The position numbers were made by a program, and so were the translations under genes. DNA of 64,000 bases, taken from Hymenobacter sp. 5317J-9 (GTDB lineage: Bacteria > Bacteroidota > Bacteroidia > Cytophagales > Hymenobacteraceae). This document shows, piece after piece, positions 26,169 through 34,064 of this stretch. The notes under the pieces were generated by a model that did no database searches, was not told the DNA's origin, and was given only the letters and a program-made list of their open reading frames with translations. Where the stretch lies: positions 682,001 through 746,000 of the forward strand of contig NZ_CP095050.1 in assembly GCF_022921075.1 (NCBI RefSeq), written 5' to 3'. Positions within the stretch are counted from its first letter, which is position 1. Every line of letters starts with the position of its first letter.

Positions 26169-26801
26169 CTAGTGCTCGCTCTGCACGCCCACCGGAATGG
26201 CCACTGCCAGCCGGTTCTCGGCCGGGGGCACGGGGCAGGAGTAGCCGTGGTTGTAGGCACACGACGGATTGTAGGCCCGGTTGAAGTCCAACTGCATCAC
26301 GGTGGTGCCGCGCGGCGGAATACGCAGGTCGATGTAGCGGCCGCCGCCGTAGCTGCCGTGGCCGTTGGTGAGGTCGGTGAAGGGCAGGAAGAGGTAGTCG
26401 TCTAGGCCAGGGCGCTTCATTAATTCTTGTTCCTGATACACGCTGAGCCGCTGGGGCTGGCCGTTTAGCACAAAGCGCAGCTCGCCGTATTTGCGGTAGG
26501 TGGGCCGCCGGGCGGTGCTGGTTTCCATGGCAAAGGGCCGGGAGGTGGAGTCGCGCACAAACGTGGCCGTTACATAGTAGCGGTATTGGGTGGGGTAGTA
26601 GGGCAGGCTCACGAGGGCCTGCTGCTCGGCCGGCGTCAGGGGCGACTCCTTAGGGTTGCGGAACTCCGCATTCAGCGCCTGCTGAAAAGCCAGCACGGTC
26701 TGGCGGTGAGCCAGCGAATCGAGGTGCGCGGGCGCCGTTTGCGCCTGCGCGGAGCCGGCCAGCAGCGCGGCCACAGGCAGCGCGGAAAAGAAAGATTTCA
26801 T
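26169..26801 (-). CDS. DUF1684 domain protein, exported
   Basis: A 210-residue protein with a signal peptide (MKSFFSALPVAALLAGSAQA). The DUF1684 core is clear: AEFRNPKESPL, GGRYIDLRIPPRGTTVMQLD, DFNRAYNPSCAYN and SCPVPPAENRLAVAIPVG. The family is widespread in Bacteroidota and Actinobacteria and its biochemistry is unknown. The conserved Cys, His and Asn residues near the C-terminus suggest a metal or ligand site. It is a single gene flanked by repeats, divergent from the small lipoprotein at 26933. Confidence 0.9.
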   Translation of the reverse strand: MKSFFSALPVAALLAGSAQAQTAPAHLDSLAHRQTVLAFQQALNAEFRNPKESPLTPAEQQALVSLPYYPTQYRYYVTATFVRDSTSRPFAMETSTARRPTYRKYGELRFVLNGQPQRLSVYQEQELMKRPGLDDYLFLPFTDLTNGHGSYGGGRYIDLRIPPRGTTVMQLDFNRAYNPSCAYNHGYSCPVPPAENRLAVAIPVGVQSEH

Positions 26802-26932
26802 GGGTCAAAGCTAATGCGCCTGCCGCGCCGCCAGGCCGTTTCCAACCTTATTGACCAAACCCTAGTATCAAGCCTTGATTCGGCGGTAGCAAGGCCGCGG
26901 ACAATTTCTTTCACCCTTCTTTTGTCGATGCC

Positions 26933-27112
26933 ATGAATGCTTCCCGCCTAACCCTCCTGTTCTTTTTCTTCGCCTTGGCCACCACCCTCACCGGGTGCGA
27001 CGCCATTGCCGGCATCTTCAAGGCCGGTGCCTACACGGGCATCATCGCCGTGTTCATCGTGGTGGCGCTGCTGTTCTTCATCGTGAACAAAATGCGCGGC
27101 CCGCGGCCGTAA
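26933..27112 (+). CDS. Small lipoprotein with C-terminal membrane helix
   Basis: A 59-residue ORF starting at the ATG at 26933: lipoprotein signal MNASRLTLLFFFFALATTLT followed by Gly-Cys (Cys22), a short Gly/Ala segment, one strongly hydrophobic helix (IIAVFIVVALLFFIV) and a basic end (NKMRGPRP). Similar very short proteins occur in Cytophagales genomes, but I know of no function. A TTCTTTTG site resembling the -7 element precedes it, and a terminator at 27203 follows. The clear lipobox and matching flanking signals make it likely to be real. Confidence 0.7.
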   Translation: MNASRLTLLFFFFALATTLTGCDAIAGIFKAGAYTGIIAVFIVVALLFFIVNKMRGPRP

Positions 27113-27116
27113 GTCT

Positions 27117-27194
27117 GTACCCCCAAGCTGCGCTTGGGTTCAGGCGAACGAAACCTAACGATGCCTGCCAGGCCCAAGCACAGCTTGGGGGTAC
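27117..27194. repeat. Intergenic palindrome of GTACCCCCAAGCTG type
   Basis: GTACCCCCAAGCTGCGCTTG at 27117 pairs with CAAGCACAGCTTGGGGGTAC ending at 27194, with about 35 bases between the arms. It is a third, sequence-unrelated palindrome class in this window. Confidence 0.8.
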
Positions 27195-27202
27195 GCCCAC
27201 CA

Positions 27203-27248
27203 AACGCAAAAAGCGCGGCTCCTTCGCAAGGGCCGCGCTTTTTGCGTT
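27203..27248. terminator. Bidirectional terminator between convergent genes
   Basis: AACGCAAAAAGCGCGGC pairs with GCCGCGCTTTTTGCGTT around a 12-base loop (TCCTTCGCAAGG, itself partly self-pairing). T tracts are present on both strands. It ends the small lipoprotein gene and the hydroxylase gene. Confidence 0.88.
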
Positions 27249-27264
27249 AAAACCAACCGGAAAG

Positions 27265-27942
27265 CTATTCGCTGCGCTGCTTGCTGGGCATGGTGCCGAT
27301 GATGTGGTCCCAGAGCGTGCTGCTCACGCCAAAGGCCACCTCGTCCTGCCGGTAGTGGTGCTGGCTGTGGTGCGTCCACCACACTTTCAGGAAGTTCTTC
27401 GGCGGCGCGTAGGCGTGAATGGCATAGTGCACAAACAGGTACATGGCGTAGCCAAACGTGAAGCCCGACAGCAGTCCGAACGCATACGAGCCGAAGCTGA
27501 AGCGGAAAATGAAGAACAGCAGCGAGGCCACAAACACCGTGATGATGGGCGGCATGGCCAGGCGCGTCTTGTCCTTGGGGTACTCGTGGTGCACGCCGTG
27601 CATGGTGTACTGGAACTTGGCGCGCCCCGGGGTGGTGGCCGGAATGTGGTACACGTAGCGGTGCACCAGGTACTCGACGAGGGTGAAAGCCAGCAGGCCC
27701 GCCAAAAACAGACCCAACGCGCCCAGGCCCGTCATGAAGCCGCGCGTGAGGCCATAGTACATGCTCAGAATGCCCGTAACGGCAAAAATGCCCACCGGCA
27801 GCGCAATGTGCGTGTGCGAAAGCCGCTCCAGCACAGGGTTCTGAAACAGCTGCGCCGAGCCTTTGTGCTTGGGCCGCATGGGGGCCGCGGCGGGCGTTGG
27901 GGTAGGCTTAACGTCTGGTTCTTCGGGGGATAGAGTTGGCAT
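27265..27942 (-). CDS. Fatty acid hydroxylase / sterol desaturase family membrane protein
   Basis: A 225-residue membrane di-iron enzyme. I use the ATG at 27942 (MPTLSPEEPD); the ATG 18 bases upstream is possible. The histidine motifs are complete: HRYVYH after VEYLV, HGVHHEYP, HYAIHAY, and WWTHHSQHHYRQD before FGVSSTLWD. Hydrophobic segments surround them. This pattern matches Scs7/FA2H-type enzymes that 2-hydroxylate fatty acids, including those of sphingolipids, which Bacteroidota make. The exact substrate is inferred. It lies 36 bases upstream of nothing else on its strand except the shikimate kinase, which precedes it in the same direction. Confidence 0.88.
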   Translation of the reverse strand: MPTLSPEEPDVKPTPTPAAAPMRPKHKGSAQLFQNPVLERLSHTHIALPVGIFAVTGILSMYYGLTRGFMTGLGALGLFLAGLLAFTLVEYLVHRYVYHIPATTPGRAKFQYTMHGVHHEYPKDKTRLAMPPIITVFVASLLFFIFRFSFGSYAFGLLSGFTFGYAMYLFVHYAIHAYAPPKNFLKVWWTHHSQHHYRQDEVAFGVSSTLWDHIIGTMPSKQRSE

Positions 27943-27978
27943 AATGGGAACGAACAACAAACGGATGAAGGTGCAAAA

Positions 27979-28581
27979 TTACGGCATGGGGGGCAAAGTG
28001 CCCGGCAGGGCAAAACCCGTGCCCGCCAGCTGCGCCACCACCGCGGGCAGCGTGCAGGCCGCCGAGCAGCGCAGCCGTGCCTGGGCATAAAACCCTTTCC
28101 GGGCCTTCAGGGTTTCGCGCAGCCAGGCTTCGGCCCCGCCTGCGGCCGCAATGAGGGGCCGCTTGGCCACCTCCTCCGGAGCCATGCGGGCGGCCAGTAC
28201 TTCCACCGGCACATCGAGCCAGAGCGTGGGCCCAGCGCTGTTGAGCAGCCGCATATTGTCGTGAAAGCAGGGCGTGCCGCCGCCCGTGGCCAGCACCAGC
28301 GGCGGGCCCGCGTGGGCCAGGGCCCGCCGCAGCACCGCCGATTCTATCTCCCGAAAGCTGGCTTCGCCTTCGGCGGCGAAAATATCCCGCACGCTGCGCC
28401 CGGTGTGGGCTTCAATGGCCACGTCCAGGTCCAGAAACGGGCGGTTGAAGTGCGCGGCCAGCTGGCGGCCCAGGGTGGTTTTGCCGGCGCCGGGCAGGCC
28501 CACCAGGCTCAGGTGGCCGGAGCCGCCGGGTACCAGCGAGGCATTGTAGGGATAGGGTGGTGTGTTGGCGTTGTTTGTCAT
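27979..28581 (-). CDS. aroK: Shikimate kinase
   Basis: A 200-residue enzyme that phosphorylates shikimate at the 3-hydroxyl with ATP (aromatic amino-acid pathway). Walker A is [14 protein letters not shown], the shikimate-binding DLD follows in FLDLDVAIE, and GGGTP and KRPL (lid) are in place. The start is the ATG at 28581 ([11 protein letters not shown]), which lies inside the outermost bases of the palindromic repeat at 28577-28676. The longer ORF start at 28608 would translate repeat sequence and is less likely. It is 20-30 residues longer than typical AroK because of the Pro-rich N-terminus and C-terminal tail. Confidence 0.9.
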   Translation of the reverse strand: MTNNANTPPYPYNASLVPGGSGHLSLVGLPGAGKTTLGRQLAAHFNRPFLDLDVAIEAHTGRSVRDIFAAEGEASFREIESAVLRRALAHAGPPLVLATGGGTPCFHDNMRLLNSAGPTLWLDVPVEVLAARMAPEEVAKRPLIAAAGGAEAWLRETLKARKGFYAQARLRCSAACTLPAVVAQLAGTGFALPGTLPPMP

Positions 28582-28676
28582 CCTGAGCGCAGCGAAGGAC
28601 CTTATCACGTCCGCGCCGTTTGAATTACTACAAATCGTTTGACAGTGATAAGGTCCTTCGCTGCGCTCAGGATGAC
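28577..28676. repeat. Intergenic palindromic repeat, GTCATCCTGAG subfamily
   Basis: GTCATCCTGAGCGCAGCGAA on the left mirrors TTCGCTGCGCTCAGGATGAC on the right, with inner arms GGACCTTATCAC and GTGATAAGGTCC. It shares the CTGAGCGCAG core with the GTCATGCT copies but has a different inner arm. Its left end contains the aroK start codon on the minus strand. Confidence 0.92.
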
Positions 28677-28706
28677 GACTCCTCCCAACACCTAAAAACA
28701 GAAAAC

Positions 28707-29765
28707 TTACCCCAGCTTCACCCGCGGGTCGAGCACGGCGTAGAGCACGTCGACGACAATATTTATCAGCACAAACAGCGCGGCTACGAACAGCGTGGCG
28801 CCCATTACCACCGGGAAGTCCAGGTTTTCCACGGCGCGTAGCGTCACGGTGCCCAGGCCTTTCCAGTTGAAGATGTATTCGATGAAAAACGCACCGGCCA
28901 TGAGCGAGGCCAGCCAGCCCGACACGGCCGTCACCACGGGGTTGAGGGCGTTGCGCAGGGCGTGGTGCAGCACCGTGGCCGGGCGGCTCAGCCCCTTGGC
29001 GCGGGCCGTGCGGATGTAGTCCTGGCTCAGCACGTCGAGCATGCTCGAGCGCGTGAGCTGCGTGATGATGGCCAGCGGGCGGATGCCCAGCGCCACGGCC
29101 GGCAGCAGCAAATTGCGCAGCACCAAGTGCCGCTCGCCCGTGAACGGGTCCGTCTCATACAGCTGCCCGGTGAGGCTCAGGCCCGTCCAGCGGCTCCAGT
29201 AGAAGCCGAACGTGACGGCAATGAGAATGGCCGCCACAAACGACGGCACCGAAATGCCCAGCACCGAGGTGCTCACCAGCACCCTGTCGAGCCACGACTG
29301 CGGCCGCAGCGCCGCTGCCACCCCAAAGGCCACGCCGCCCACGCTGGCAATGAGCATGGCCGCCAGCGCCAGCCACATGGTGCCGGGGAAATAATCGAGC
29401 AGGATGCGCAGCACGTCCTTGTTGCTCTGGAAGGAGCGGCGCAGGTAGGGCTTTTTCAGCACGAGGGCGCGCTCGCCCAGCGGCAGCACGGCCAGGCCCC
29501 CGTAGCGGGCGCGGCCGGCCGAGTCGGCGGGGTGCAGGCCCAGCGGCGACACATCGTTCAAATAGCCGAGCAGGCGGGTGGGCAGGGGCTGGTCGAGGCC
29601 AAGGTCGGCGGTGATGGCGGCTTTGGTGGCCAGGTCGGTGCGCTGGCCGGCCAGCAGGGCGGCGGGGTCGCCGGGCAGCACGTTGAACAGCAAAAACACC
29701 GTGCACGCCACGCCCACCAGCACAAGCAGGCCCTGACCCAGGCGACGAAGAATGAAGGATAGCAT
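28707..29765 (-). CDS. ABC transporter permease, DppB/OppB type
   Basis: A 352-residue inner-membrane permease. The start at 29765 gives [19 protein letters not shown], the usual DppB N-terminus, then [11 protein letters not shown]. Six hydrophobic segments are apparent, and the EAA-type coupling loop reads [11 protein letters not shown] followed by [10 protein letters not shown]. Such permeases import di- or oligopeptides, or nickel, together with a second permease, ATPases and a binding protein; none of these is adjacent. A 100-residue insertion between TM1 and TM2 ([11 protein letters not shown] to YLRRSFQ) is characteristic of the Bacteroidota form. Confidence 0.9.
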   Translation of the reverse strand: MLSFILRRLGQGLLVLVGVACTVFLLFNVLPGDPAALLAGQRTDLATKAAITADLGLDQPLPTRLLGYLNDVSPLGLHPADSAGRARYGGLAVLPLGERALVLKKPYLRRSFQSNKDVLRILLDYFPGTMWLALAAMLIASVGGVAFGVAAALRPQSWLDRVLVSTSVLGISVPSFVAAILIAVTFGFYWSRWTGLSLTGQLYETDPFTGERHLVLRNLLLPAVALGIRPLAIITQLTRSSMLDVLSQDYIRTARAKGLSRPATVLHHALRNALNPVVTAVSGWLASLMAGAFFIEYIFNWKGLGTVTLRAVENLDFPVVMGATLFVAALFVLINIVVDVLYAVLDPRVKLG

Positions 29766-29785
29766 GGGACGAGTGAAGAGAATAG

Positions 29786-29893
29786 GAACGGTCATGCTGA
29801 GCGCAGTCGAAGCATCTCTACCGCAATACTAAATCCAGCCAGCAGGATTACTTGCGCGGTAGAGATGCTTCGCTATGCTCTGCATGACCGTTC
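29786..29893. repeat. Intergenic palindromic repeat
   Basis: The left arm is GAACGGTCATGCTGAGCGCA and the right arm ends CTCTGCATGACCGTTC. The inner AGCATCTCTACCGC arms pair perfectly, but the middle of the right arm (TTCGCTATGCTCTGC) is diverged, giving an internal bulge. It lies between the ABC permease promoter side and the 3' end of the BT_3928-like gene. Confidence 0.85.
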
Positions 29894-29927
29894 TTTTCCT
29901 GACGTTTGGTCATTCCCGCTACCGAAA

Positions 29928-31109
29928 TTATTTCGCCGCTGGCGCTTTCATCAGCCGCTCTACCTCGTACAGCGGCGGAATGTCGTGGTAGTGGTACTTG
30001 GCTTTAATCACGCCGTTGCTGAGCACCATCAGGCCGGGGTTGGACCGGATGATGGACTTGAGCACCGTGGCATCGGCAAAGTAGTAGGGGCCGGCCAGGT
30101 TCACGTCGTGGCGGAACGAGTCGAACTTGGGCGCGCTGGTGCTCGTGATGGTAAGGGCCGTGATGCCGCGGCGCGACTTGGCGGCGCCCTCCATCAGGGC
30201 GTTGATGGCATCGAACCGGTCGCGGTCCGTCTTGTTTGTGTTTTGCACGATGAGCACCAGCTTGTTGCCCTTCAGCAGTTCCTGGGTGTAGGAGTTGCCG
30301 TCCACGTCGCTTATTTCGAAATCGGTCACGGCCGGGGTCGACTCCTTGGGGTTGAGCGAGGTCATGGCCTGGTATTTCCAGGTGGTGTCGGTGGGGTATT
30401 GGTCAAACTCCTTGGTTTCGCCGTTGCGCGTCATCGTGTAGCGGTAGCGGGCCGGCTCGGCGGGCTTCATCAGCTTGTGAATGTCGGCGCCCACCTTGTA
30501 GGGCAGGAAGTCGAAGTAGGGGAGGTGGCCCAGCGCCCGCACCCCAATGCCAATGGCAATGGCCGAGGCAAAAGTCATCACCATCACGCCCAGCGTGCCC
30601 TGCACGAAGGAGTGCCGCAAAAACCGCTGGTTGAAAAACACGATGGCCCACAGCACCAGCAGGAACAGGTCCTTGAAAAACGACGTCCAGGGCGTGAGCT
30701 TGATGAAGTCGCCGAAGCAGCCGCAGTCGGTCACCTTGTTGAAAGCGGCCGAGTAGAAAGTGAGGAAGCCGAAAAACACCAGCAGCCCCAGCAGCGCCCA
30801 CAGAATGATTTTCAGGTGCCAGCGCAGCAGCAGCGCCACGCCCAGAATCACTTCTAAGGAGCTGAGCACGATGGACAGCGTGCGCGACAGGTCTTTAAAC
30901 CACAAAAAGAACCCGCCGATGGCCGGCAGCGACTCGGCAAATACCTCAAAATATTCTTCGAGCTTGTAAGCCGTGCCCACCGGGTCGTTCAGCTTGACCA
31001 AGCCCGAGAAAATGAAGATGGCCCCCAGCAAAAACCACGCAACGCGCGTGAGGATGCGCAAGGGGTGGGGCGCCGGAGCCGCCGCGGTAAGTGAACTAGG
31101 AATTGACAT
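29928..31109 (-). CDS. BT_3928-like DoxX/MauE family membrane protein
   Basis: A 393-residue protein. The N-terminal half has a DoxX-like four-helix core (VAWFLLGAIFIFSGLVKLND, ILGVALLLRW, LLGLLVFFGFLTFYS) with the Cys pair CGCFGD found in DoxX/MauE proteins linked to thiol-redox chemistry. A fifth and sixth helix follow, then a soluble C-terminal domain of about 190 residues (about 205-393) that resembles a thioredoxin-like fold without a CxxC. This two-part layout is characteristic of the Bacteroidota BT_3928 family. The function is probably redox-related in the envelope; no direct evidence. Confidence 0.85.
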   Translation of the reverse strand: MSIPSSLTAAAPAPHPLRILTRVAWFLLGAIFIFSGLVKLNDPVGTAYKLEEYFEVFAESLPAIGGFFLWFKDLSRTLSIVLSSLEVILGVALLLRWHLKIILWALLGLLVFFGFLTFYSAAFNKVTDCGCFGDFIKLTPWTSFFKDLFLLVLWAIVFFNQRFLRHSFVQGTLGVMVMTFASAIAIGIGVRALGHLPYFDFLPYKVGADIHKLMKPAEPARYRYTMTRNGETKEFDQYPTDTTWKYQAMTSLNPKESTPAVTDFEISDVDGNSYTQELLKGNKLVLIVQNTNKTDRDRFDAINALMEGAAKSRRGITALTITSTSAPKFDSFRHDVNLAGPYYFADATVLKSIIRSNPGLMVLSNGVIKAKYHYHDIPPLYEVERLMKAPAAK

Positions 31110-31215
31110 AAGACAAAGTAAGCCCGTGGCAAACGGCTGGGCAACGCCGGAGGTTTGAAATCGGTGCCCCGGAGCTTGCGTGAGGTGCCGACGGGCAGTG
31201 CTGGCAAGCCACCCT

Positions 31216-32364
31216 TCACGAAGGCAGGCGCCGGATTAGGTAAGCCCCCAGGCGTTGTCCCGGAAGTTCCACCCACCTGTGGAGCACGACGCTCAGGGCC
31301 GAACCTAGCCCCAGCACCAGGCAAAACCGCACCCCAATGCCGAGCAGCGCCGAAGCCGTGGTGGTGGCCGGCACCAGCTGCGCCACGCCGAAACGTTCCA
31401 ACGCATACAGCACCATGAAGTGGGAGAGGTATAGGCAATAGCTGATGGTGCCAAGGAATGTGCTAACCCGGTTGACCAGCAGGCGCAACGCCCCGCGGCT
31501 CAGGGCCCAGGTCAGGCCGAAGAACAGGACGCCAAACACGTAATGCAAGCTGCCGCCCACCGGCCGAATGGTAAGCAGCACCGCCAGGCCAGCGCCCGCC
31601 AGCAGCGCCCACGTGGAGCGGCGCAGCCGGCGGCTTGCGGCCGGCCCGCCGCTCATTCGGTACAGCAGTATCCCCAACCCAAAGTGGGGCAGCTGGCTCG
31701 GAAAGCACCAGAGCAAGTACTGCCACCAGAGCGTGGCGTCGGCAATGAGCGGGCGGGGCAGCAGCAGCAACGTGCCACCGATGGCCATCGCTATACTAAT
31801 GGCCACAAAGCGTGCGGCCCGGTCGGCGGTGCGCAGGCTTGCAAATAGCCACGGCGCAAGGGCGTAGAACCACACTTCCACGCTAATGCTCCAGCCGCCG
31901 GGCACGGGGTGGTTCATCCAGTGCGGGCTCAGGCCGTTTAGAAAGGTGAGGTTGGCCAGCACGTTGGCCGGGGTCGCGTCGCTGGGGTGCCCGGTCAGCG
32001 GCATCCAGGCCACGCCGTAGAGCAGCACGCCCAGCCAATAGATAGGGGCAATGCGGAACAGGCGGCGCAGCAAAAAATTTCGGGTGGGATGTGCTTCGCC
32101 GCGCCTGGCTTCGGCGGAGCGGCACAAGGTGAAGGCACTCACGAGGAAAAACAGCTGCACGCCGCGGTTGCCCACGTCAAATAGGTTGCGCACCCAGATG
32201 TTCAGCCCATGCAGCTCGGTGCCAAACAACACGCAGTGCACCAACACCACACCCAGAATGGCCAGGCCTCGCAGCGCGTCGATGTACGCAAGCTTGGGCG
32301 CCGGCTCGGTGGGGGCAACGGCGGGGCGTGGGGCAGGCACGGGAATCGCGGCAGGCAATGGCAA
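31216..32364 (-). CDS. Acyltransferase 3 family (OafA/YrhL-like) membrane protein
   Basis: A 382-residue protein with about ten hydrophobic segments. The family N-terminal motif is YIDALRGLAILGVVLVHC, followed by GNRGVQLFFLVSAFTL and, in the middle, GGWSISVEVWFYALAP (RxxRxxP-type loop nearby). It transfers acyl groups to extracytoplasmic sugars, for example on O-antigen or exopolysaccharide. The assigned start is a TTG adjacent to the DUF1599 stop codon (32365-32367), so the two are coupled; the true start could be slightly further in. It is independent of the nucleotidyltransferase but probably serves the same surface glycans. Confidence 0.88.
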   Translation of the reverse strand: MPLPAAIPVPAPRPAVAPTEPAPKLAYIDALRGLAILGVVLVHCVLFGTELHGLNIWVRNLFDVGNRGVQLFFLVSAFTLCRSAEARRGEAHPTRNFLLRRLFRIAPIYWLGVLLYGVAWMPLTGHPSDATPANVLANLTFLNGLSPHWMNHPVPGGWSISVEVWFYALAPWLFASLRTADRAARFVAISIAMAIGGTLLLLPRPLIADATLWWQYLLWCFPSQLPHFGLGILLYRMSGGPAASRRLRRSTWALLAGAGLAVLLTIRPVGGSLHYVFGVLFFGLTWALSRGALRLLVNRVSTFLGTISYCLYLSHFMVLYALERFGVAQLVPATTTASALLGIGVRFCLVLGLGSALSVVLHRWVELPGQRLGAYLIRRLPS

Positions 32365-32901
32365 CTATTGCTCCCCGCGCAAAATCAGCGCGAACACGGC
32401 GTAGTTCAGCATGTCGCGGTAGCTGCCTTCCACGCTTTCGCTCACCCAGGCGTCGCCGCCAATGTCTTCGAGCTGCTTCACGCGGTGCAGCTTCATCAGG
32501 ATGAGGTCGGTGATGCTCGACACGCGCATCTGGCGCCAGGCTTCGCCGTAGTCGTGGTTTTTGGCCAGCAGCAGGCGGCGGTTTTCGGCGGCTTCGTCGT
32601 CGTAGGCTGCCGCCACGGCCTCGGGCGTCATGTCGAGGGGCGTGTCGGCGGGCAGATGCAGCTGCATCAGGGCAATGAGGCAGTAGTTGATGATGGCCAC
32701 GAACTCCTCGTTCACGTCGTCGGCCACCAGCTGCACGCCCGTTTCCTGAATGGTCCGAATGCGGTTGGCTTTGATGAAAATCTGGTCCGTGACCGAAGGC
32801 AGGCGCAGGATGCGCCAGGCCGTGCCGTAGTCGTGGGTTTTGGCCAGGAACAAGGCGCGGCAGCGGGCCAGCAGCAGGTCGTAGTGGTCGGGAGTATTCA
32901 A
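32365..32901 (-). CDS. DUF1599 protein with internal duplication
   Basis: A 178-residue soluble protein. Two halves repeat the same pattern: LARCRALFLAKTHDYGTAWR, then TDQIFIKANRI and EFVAIINYCLIALMQL; and RRLLLAKNHDYGEAWR, then TDLILMKLHRV and SYRDMLNYAVFALIL. DUF1599 is related to nucleotide-pyrophosphohydrolase-like all-alpha folds, and its enzymatic activity is not established. The start appears to be the TTG at 32901 because no in-frame ATG is available upstream and the 9-base repeat begins immediately 5' of it. It is divergent from folP. Confidence 0.85.
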   Translation of the reverse strand: MNTPDHYDLLLARCRALFLAKTHDYGTAWRILRLPSVTDQIFIKANRIRTIQETGVQLVADDVNEEFVAIINYCLIALMQLHLPADTPLDMTPEAVAAAYDDEAAENRRLLLAKNHDYGEAWRQMRVSSITDLILMKLHRVKQLEDIGGDAWVSESVEGSYRDMLNYAVFALILRGEQ

Positions 32902-33056
32902 TGGGTGAATGGGTGAATGGGTGAATGGGTGAATGAACGTAGCACCGTCCTCAGGGCCGCAAGTTCGCCTCGGGAGGTCGATATTGAGCCCGCTTTATTT
33001 CCCGCTCGCCATGCGCTCGCCCGTTATTCACCCATTCACCCATTCACCCATTCACA
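32901..33056. repeat. Inverted arrays of a 9-base tandem repeat (TGGGTGAAT)
   Basis: Four copies of ATGGGTGAA-type units run from 32901 to about 32936, and three to four copies in the opposite orientation (TTCACCCA) run from 33026 to 33056. The arms can pair over about 30 bases and enclose the start of folP. The right array is translated as the unusual IHPFTHSPIHT tail at the FolP N-terminus. Confidence 0.8.
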
Positions 33057-33892
33057 CCTTGCTCAGCCCCCACGGCCGCTTGCTGAGTTTGCGCCGCCCG
33101 CAGGTGATGGGCATTCTCAACCTCACGCCCGACTCGTTTTTTGAAGGCAGCCGGGTCGAGTCCGAAAAAGACCTGCTCGCGCGGGCCGAAGCCATGCTGA
33201 AAGCCGGCGCCGCCGTGCTCGACCTCGGCGCCTACAGCACCCGCCCCGGCGCCGCCGATATTTCCGAAGCCGAGGAAACCCAGCGCCTGCTGCCCGCCGT
33301 GGAGGCACTGCGCCGCGAGTTTCCCGACGCTTTTCTCTCCGCCGATACCTTCCGGGCCGGCGTGGCCGAAGCCGCCGTGGCCGCCGGCGCCGACCTGGTG
33401 AACGACGTGGGCGGCGGCACCCTCGACCCCAAAATGTTTGCCACTGTGGGCCGCCTGCGCGTGCCCTACGTGCTGATGCACCTGCGCGGCACGCCCCAAA
33501 CCATGGCCAAGCTCACGCACTACGAAGACGACCTCATGCTCACCCTGCTGCGTTACTTCCGCGACGGCGTGGCCGCCCTGCGCCAGGCCGGCGCCGTGGA
33601 TGTGGTGCTCGACCCCGGCTTCGGCTTCGCCAAAACCGCTGCCCAGAGCCACGAGCTGCTGCGCCGCCTGTCCGAGCTGCACGCCCTGGGCCTGCCCGTG
33701 CTGGCGGGCCTCTCGCGCAAGCGCATGGTGTACGGCCCGCTGGGCCTGGGCCCCGAAACAGCTCTCAACGGCACCACGGCCCTGCACGTGCTGGCCCTGC
33801 AGGGCGGCGCCCGCTTGCTGCGGGCCCACGACGTGGCCGAAGCACAGCAAACCATAGAATTATTTGCCCATACCTTTCCAATGGCGGAATAA
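33011..33892 (+). CDS. folP: Dihydropteroate synthase
   Basis: A 293-residue enzyme that condenses 6-hydroxymethyl-dihydropterin diphosphate with p-aminobenzoate in folate synthesis. It shows the first signature (QVMGILNLTPDSFF), the second (VLDLGAYSTRPGA, with S-T-R-P), NDVGGG, LMHLRGTPQTM, DPGFGFAK and the C-terminal GLSRKRM segment. I choose the ATG at 33011. It gives about 20 residues of atypical N-terminus encoded partly by the 9-base repeat; the alternative start at 32933 would add still more translated repeat flank. Core motifs are intact, so it should be active. cdaA follows after a palindromic repeat; a shared transcript is possible. Confidence 0.94.
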   Translation: MRSPVIHPFTHSPIHTLLSPHGRLLSLRRPQVMGILNLTPDSFFEGSRVESEKDLLARAEAMLKAGAAVLDLGAYSTRPGAADISEAEETQRLLPAVEALRREFPDAFLSADTFRAGVAEAAVAAGADLVNDVGGGTLDPKMFATVGRLRVPYVLMHLRGTPQTMAKLTHYEDDLMLTLLRYFRDGVAALRQAGAVDVVLDPGFGFAKTAAQSHELLRRLSELHALGLPVLAGLSRKRMVYGPLGLGPETALNGTTALHVLALQGGARLLRAHDVAEAQQTIELFAHTFPMAE

Positions 33893-33938
33893 AGGCCGTA
33901 ATTTGAAGGGCGGCGTGCAACTGCGTTACCTACTCGTT

Positions 33939-34023
33939 GTCATCCTGAGCGCAGCGAAGGACCTTTTCACGTCCGAACGATGCGTGCTTCGGTGGCAAGG
34001 TCCTTCGCGCTGCTCCGGATGAC
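33939..34023. repeat. Intergenic palindromic repeat, GTCATCCTGAG subfamily (degenerate)
   Basis: The left arm is GTCATCCTGAGCGCAGCGAA and the right arm is TTCGCGCTGCTCCGGATGAC, with a few mismatches. The inner AAGGACCTT/AAGGTCCTT blocks are kept. It lies between folP and cdaA. Confidence 0.88.
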
Positions 34024-34064
34024 AGACGTCTTCCCCATACCTTTTCCCTTATCCCCTCACCGCC

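Noticed and set aside
32901..32936. CRISPR-like array
   Set aside because: The repeat unit is 9 bases without spacers and no cas gene is present.
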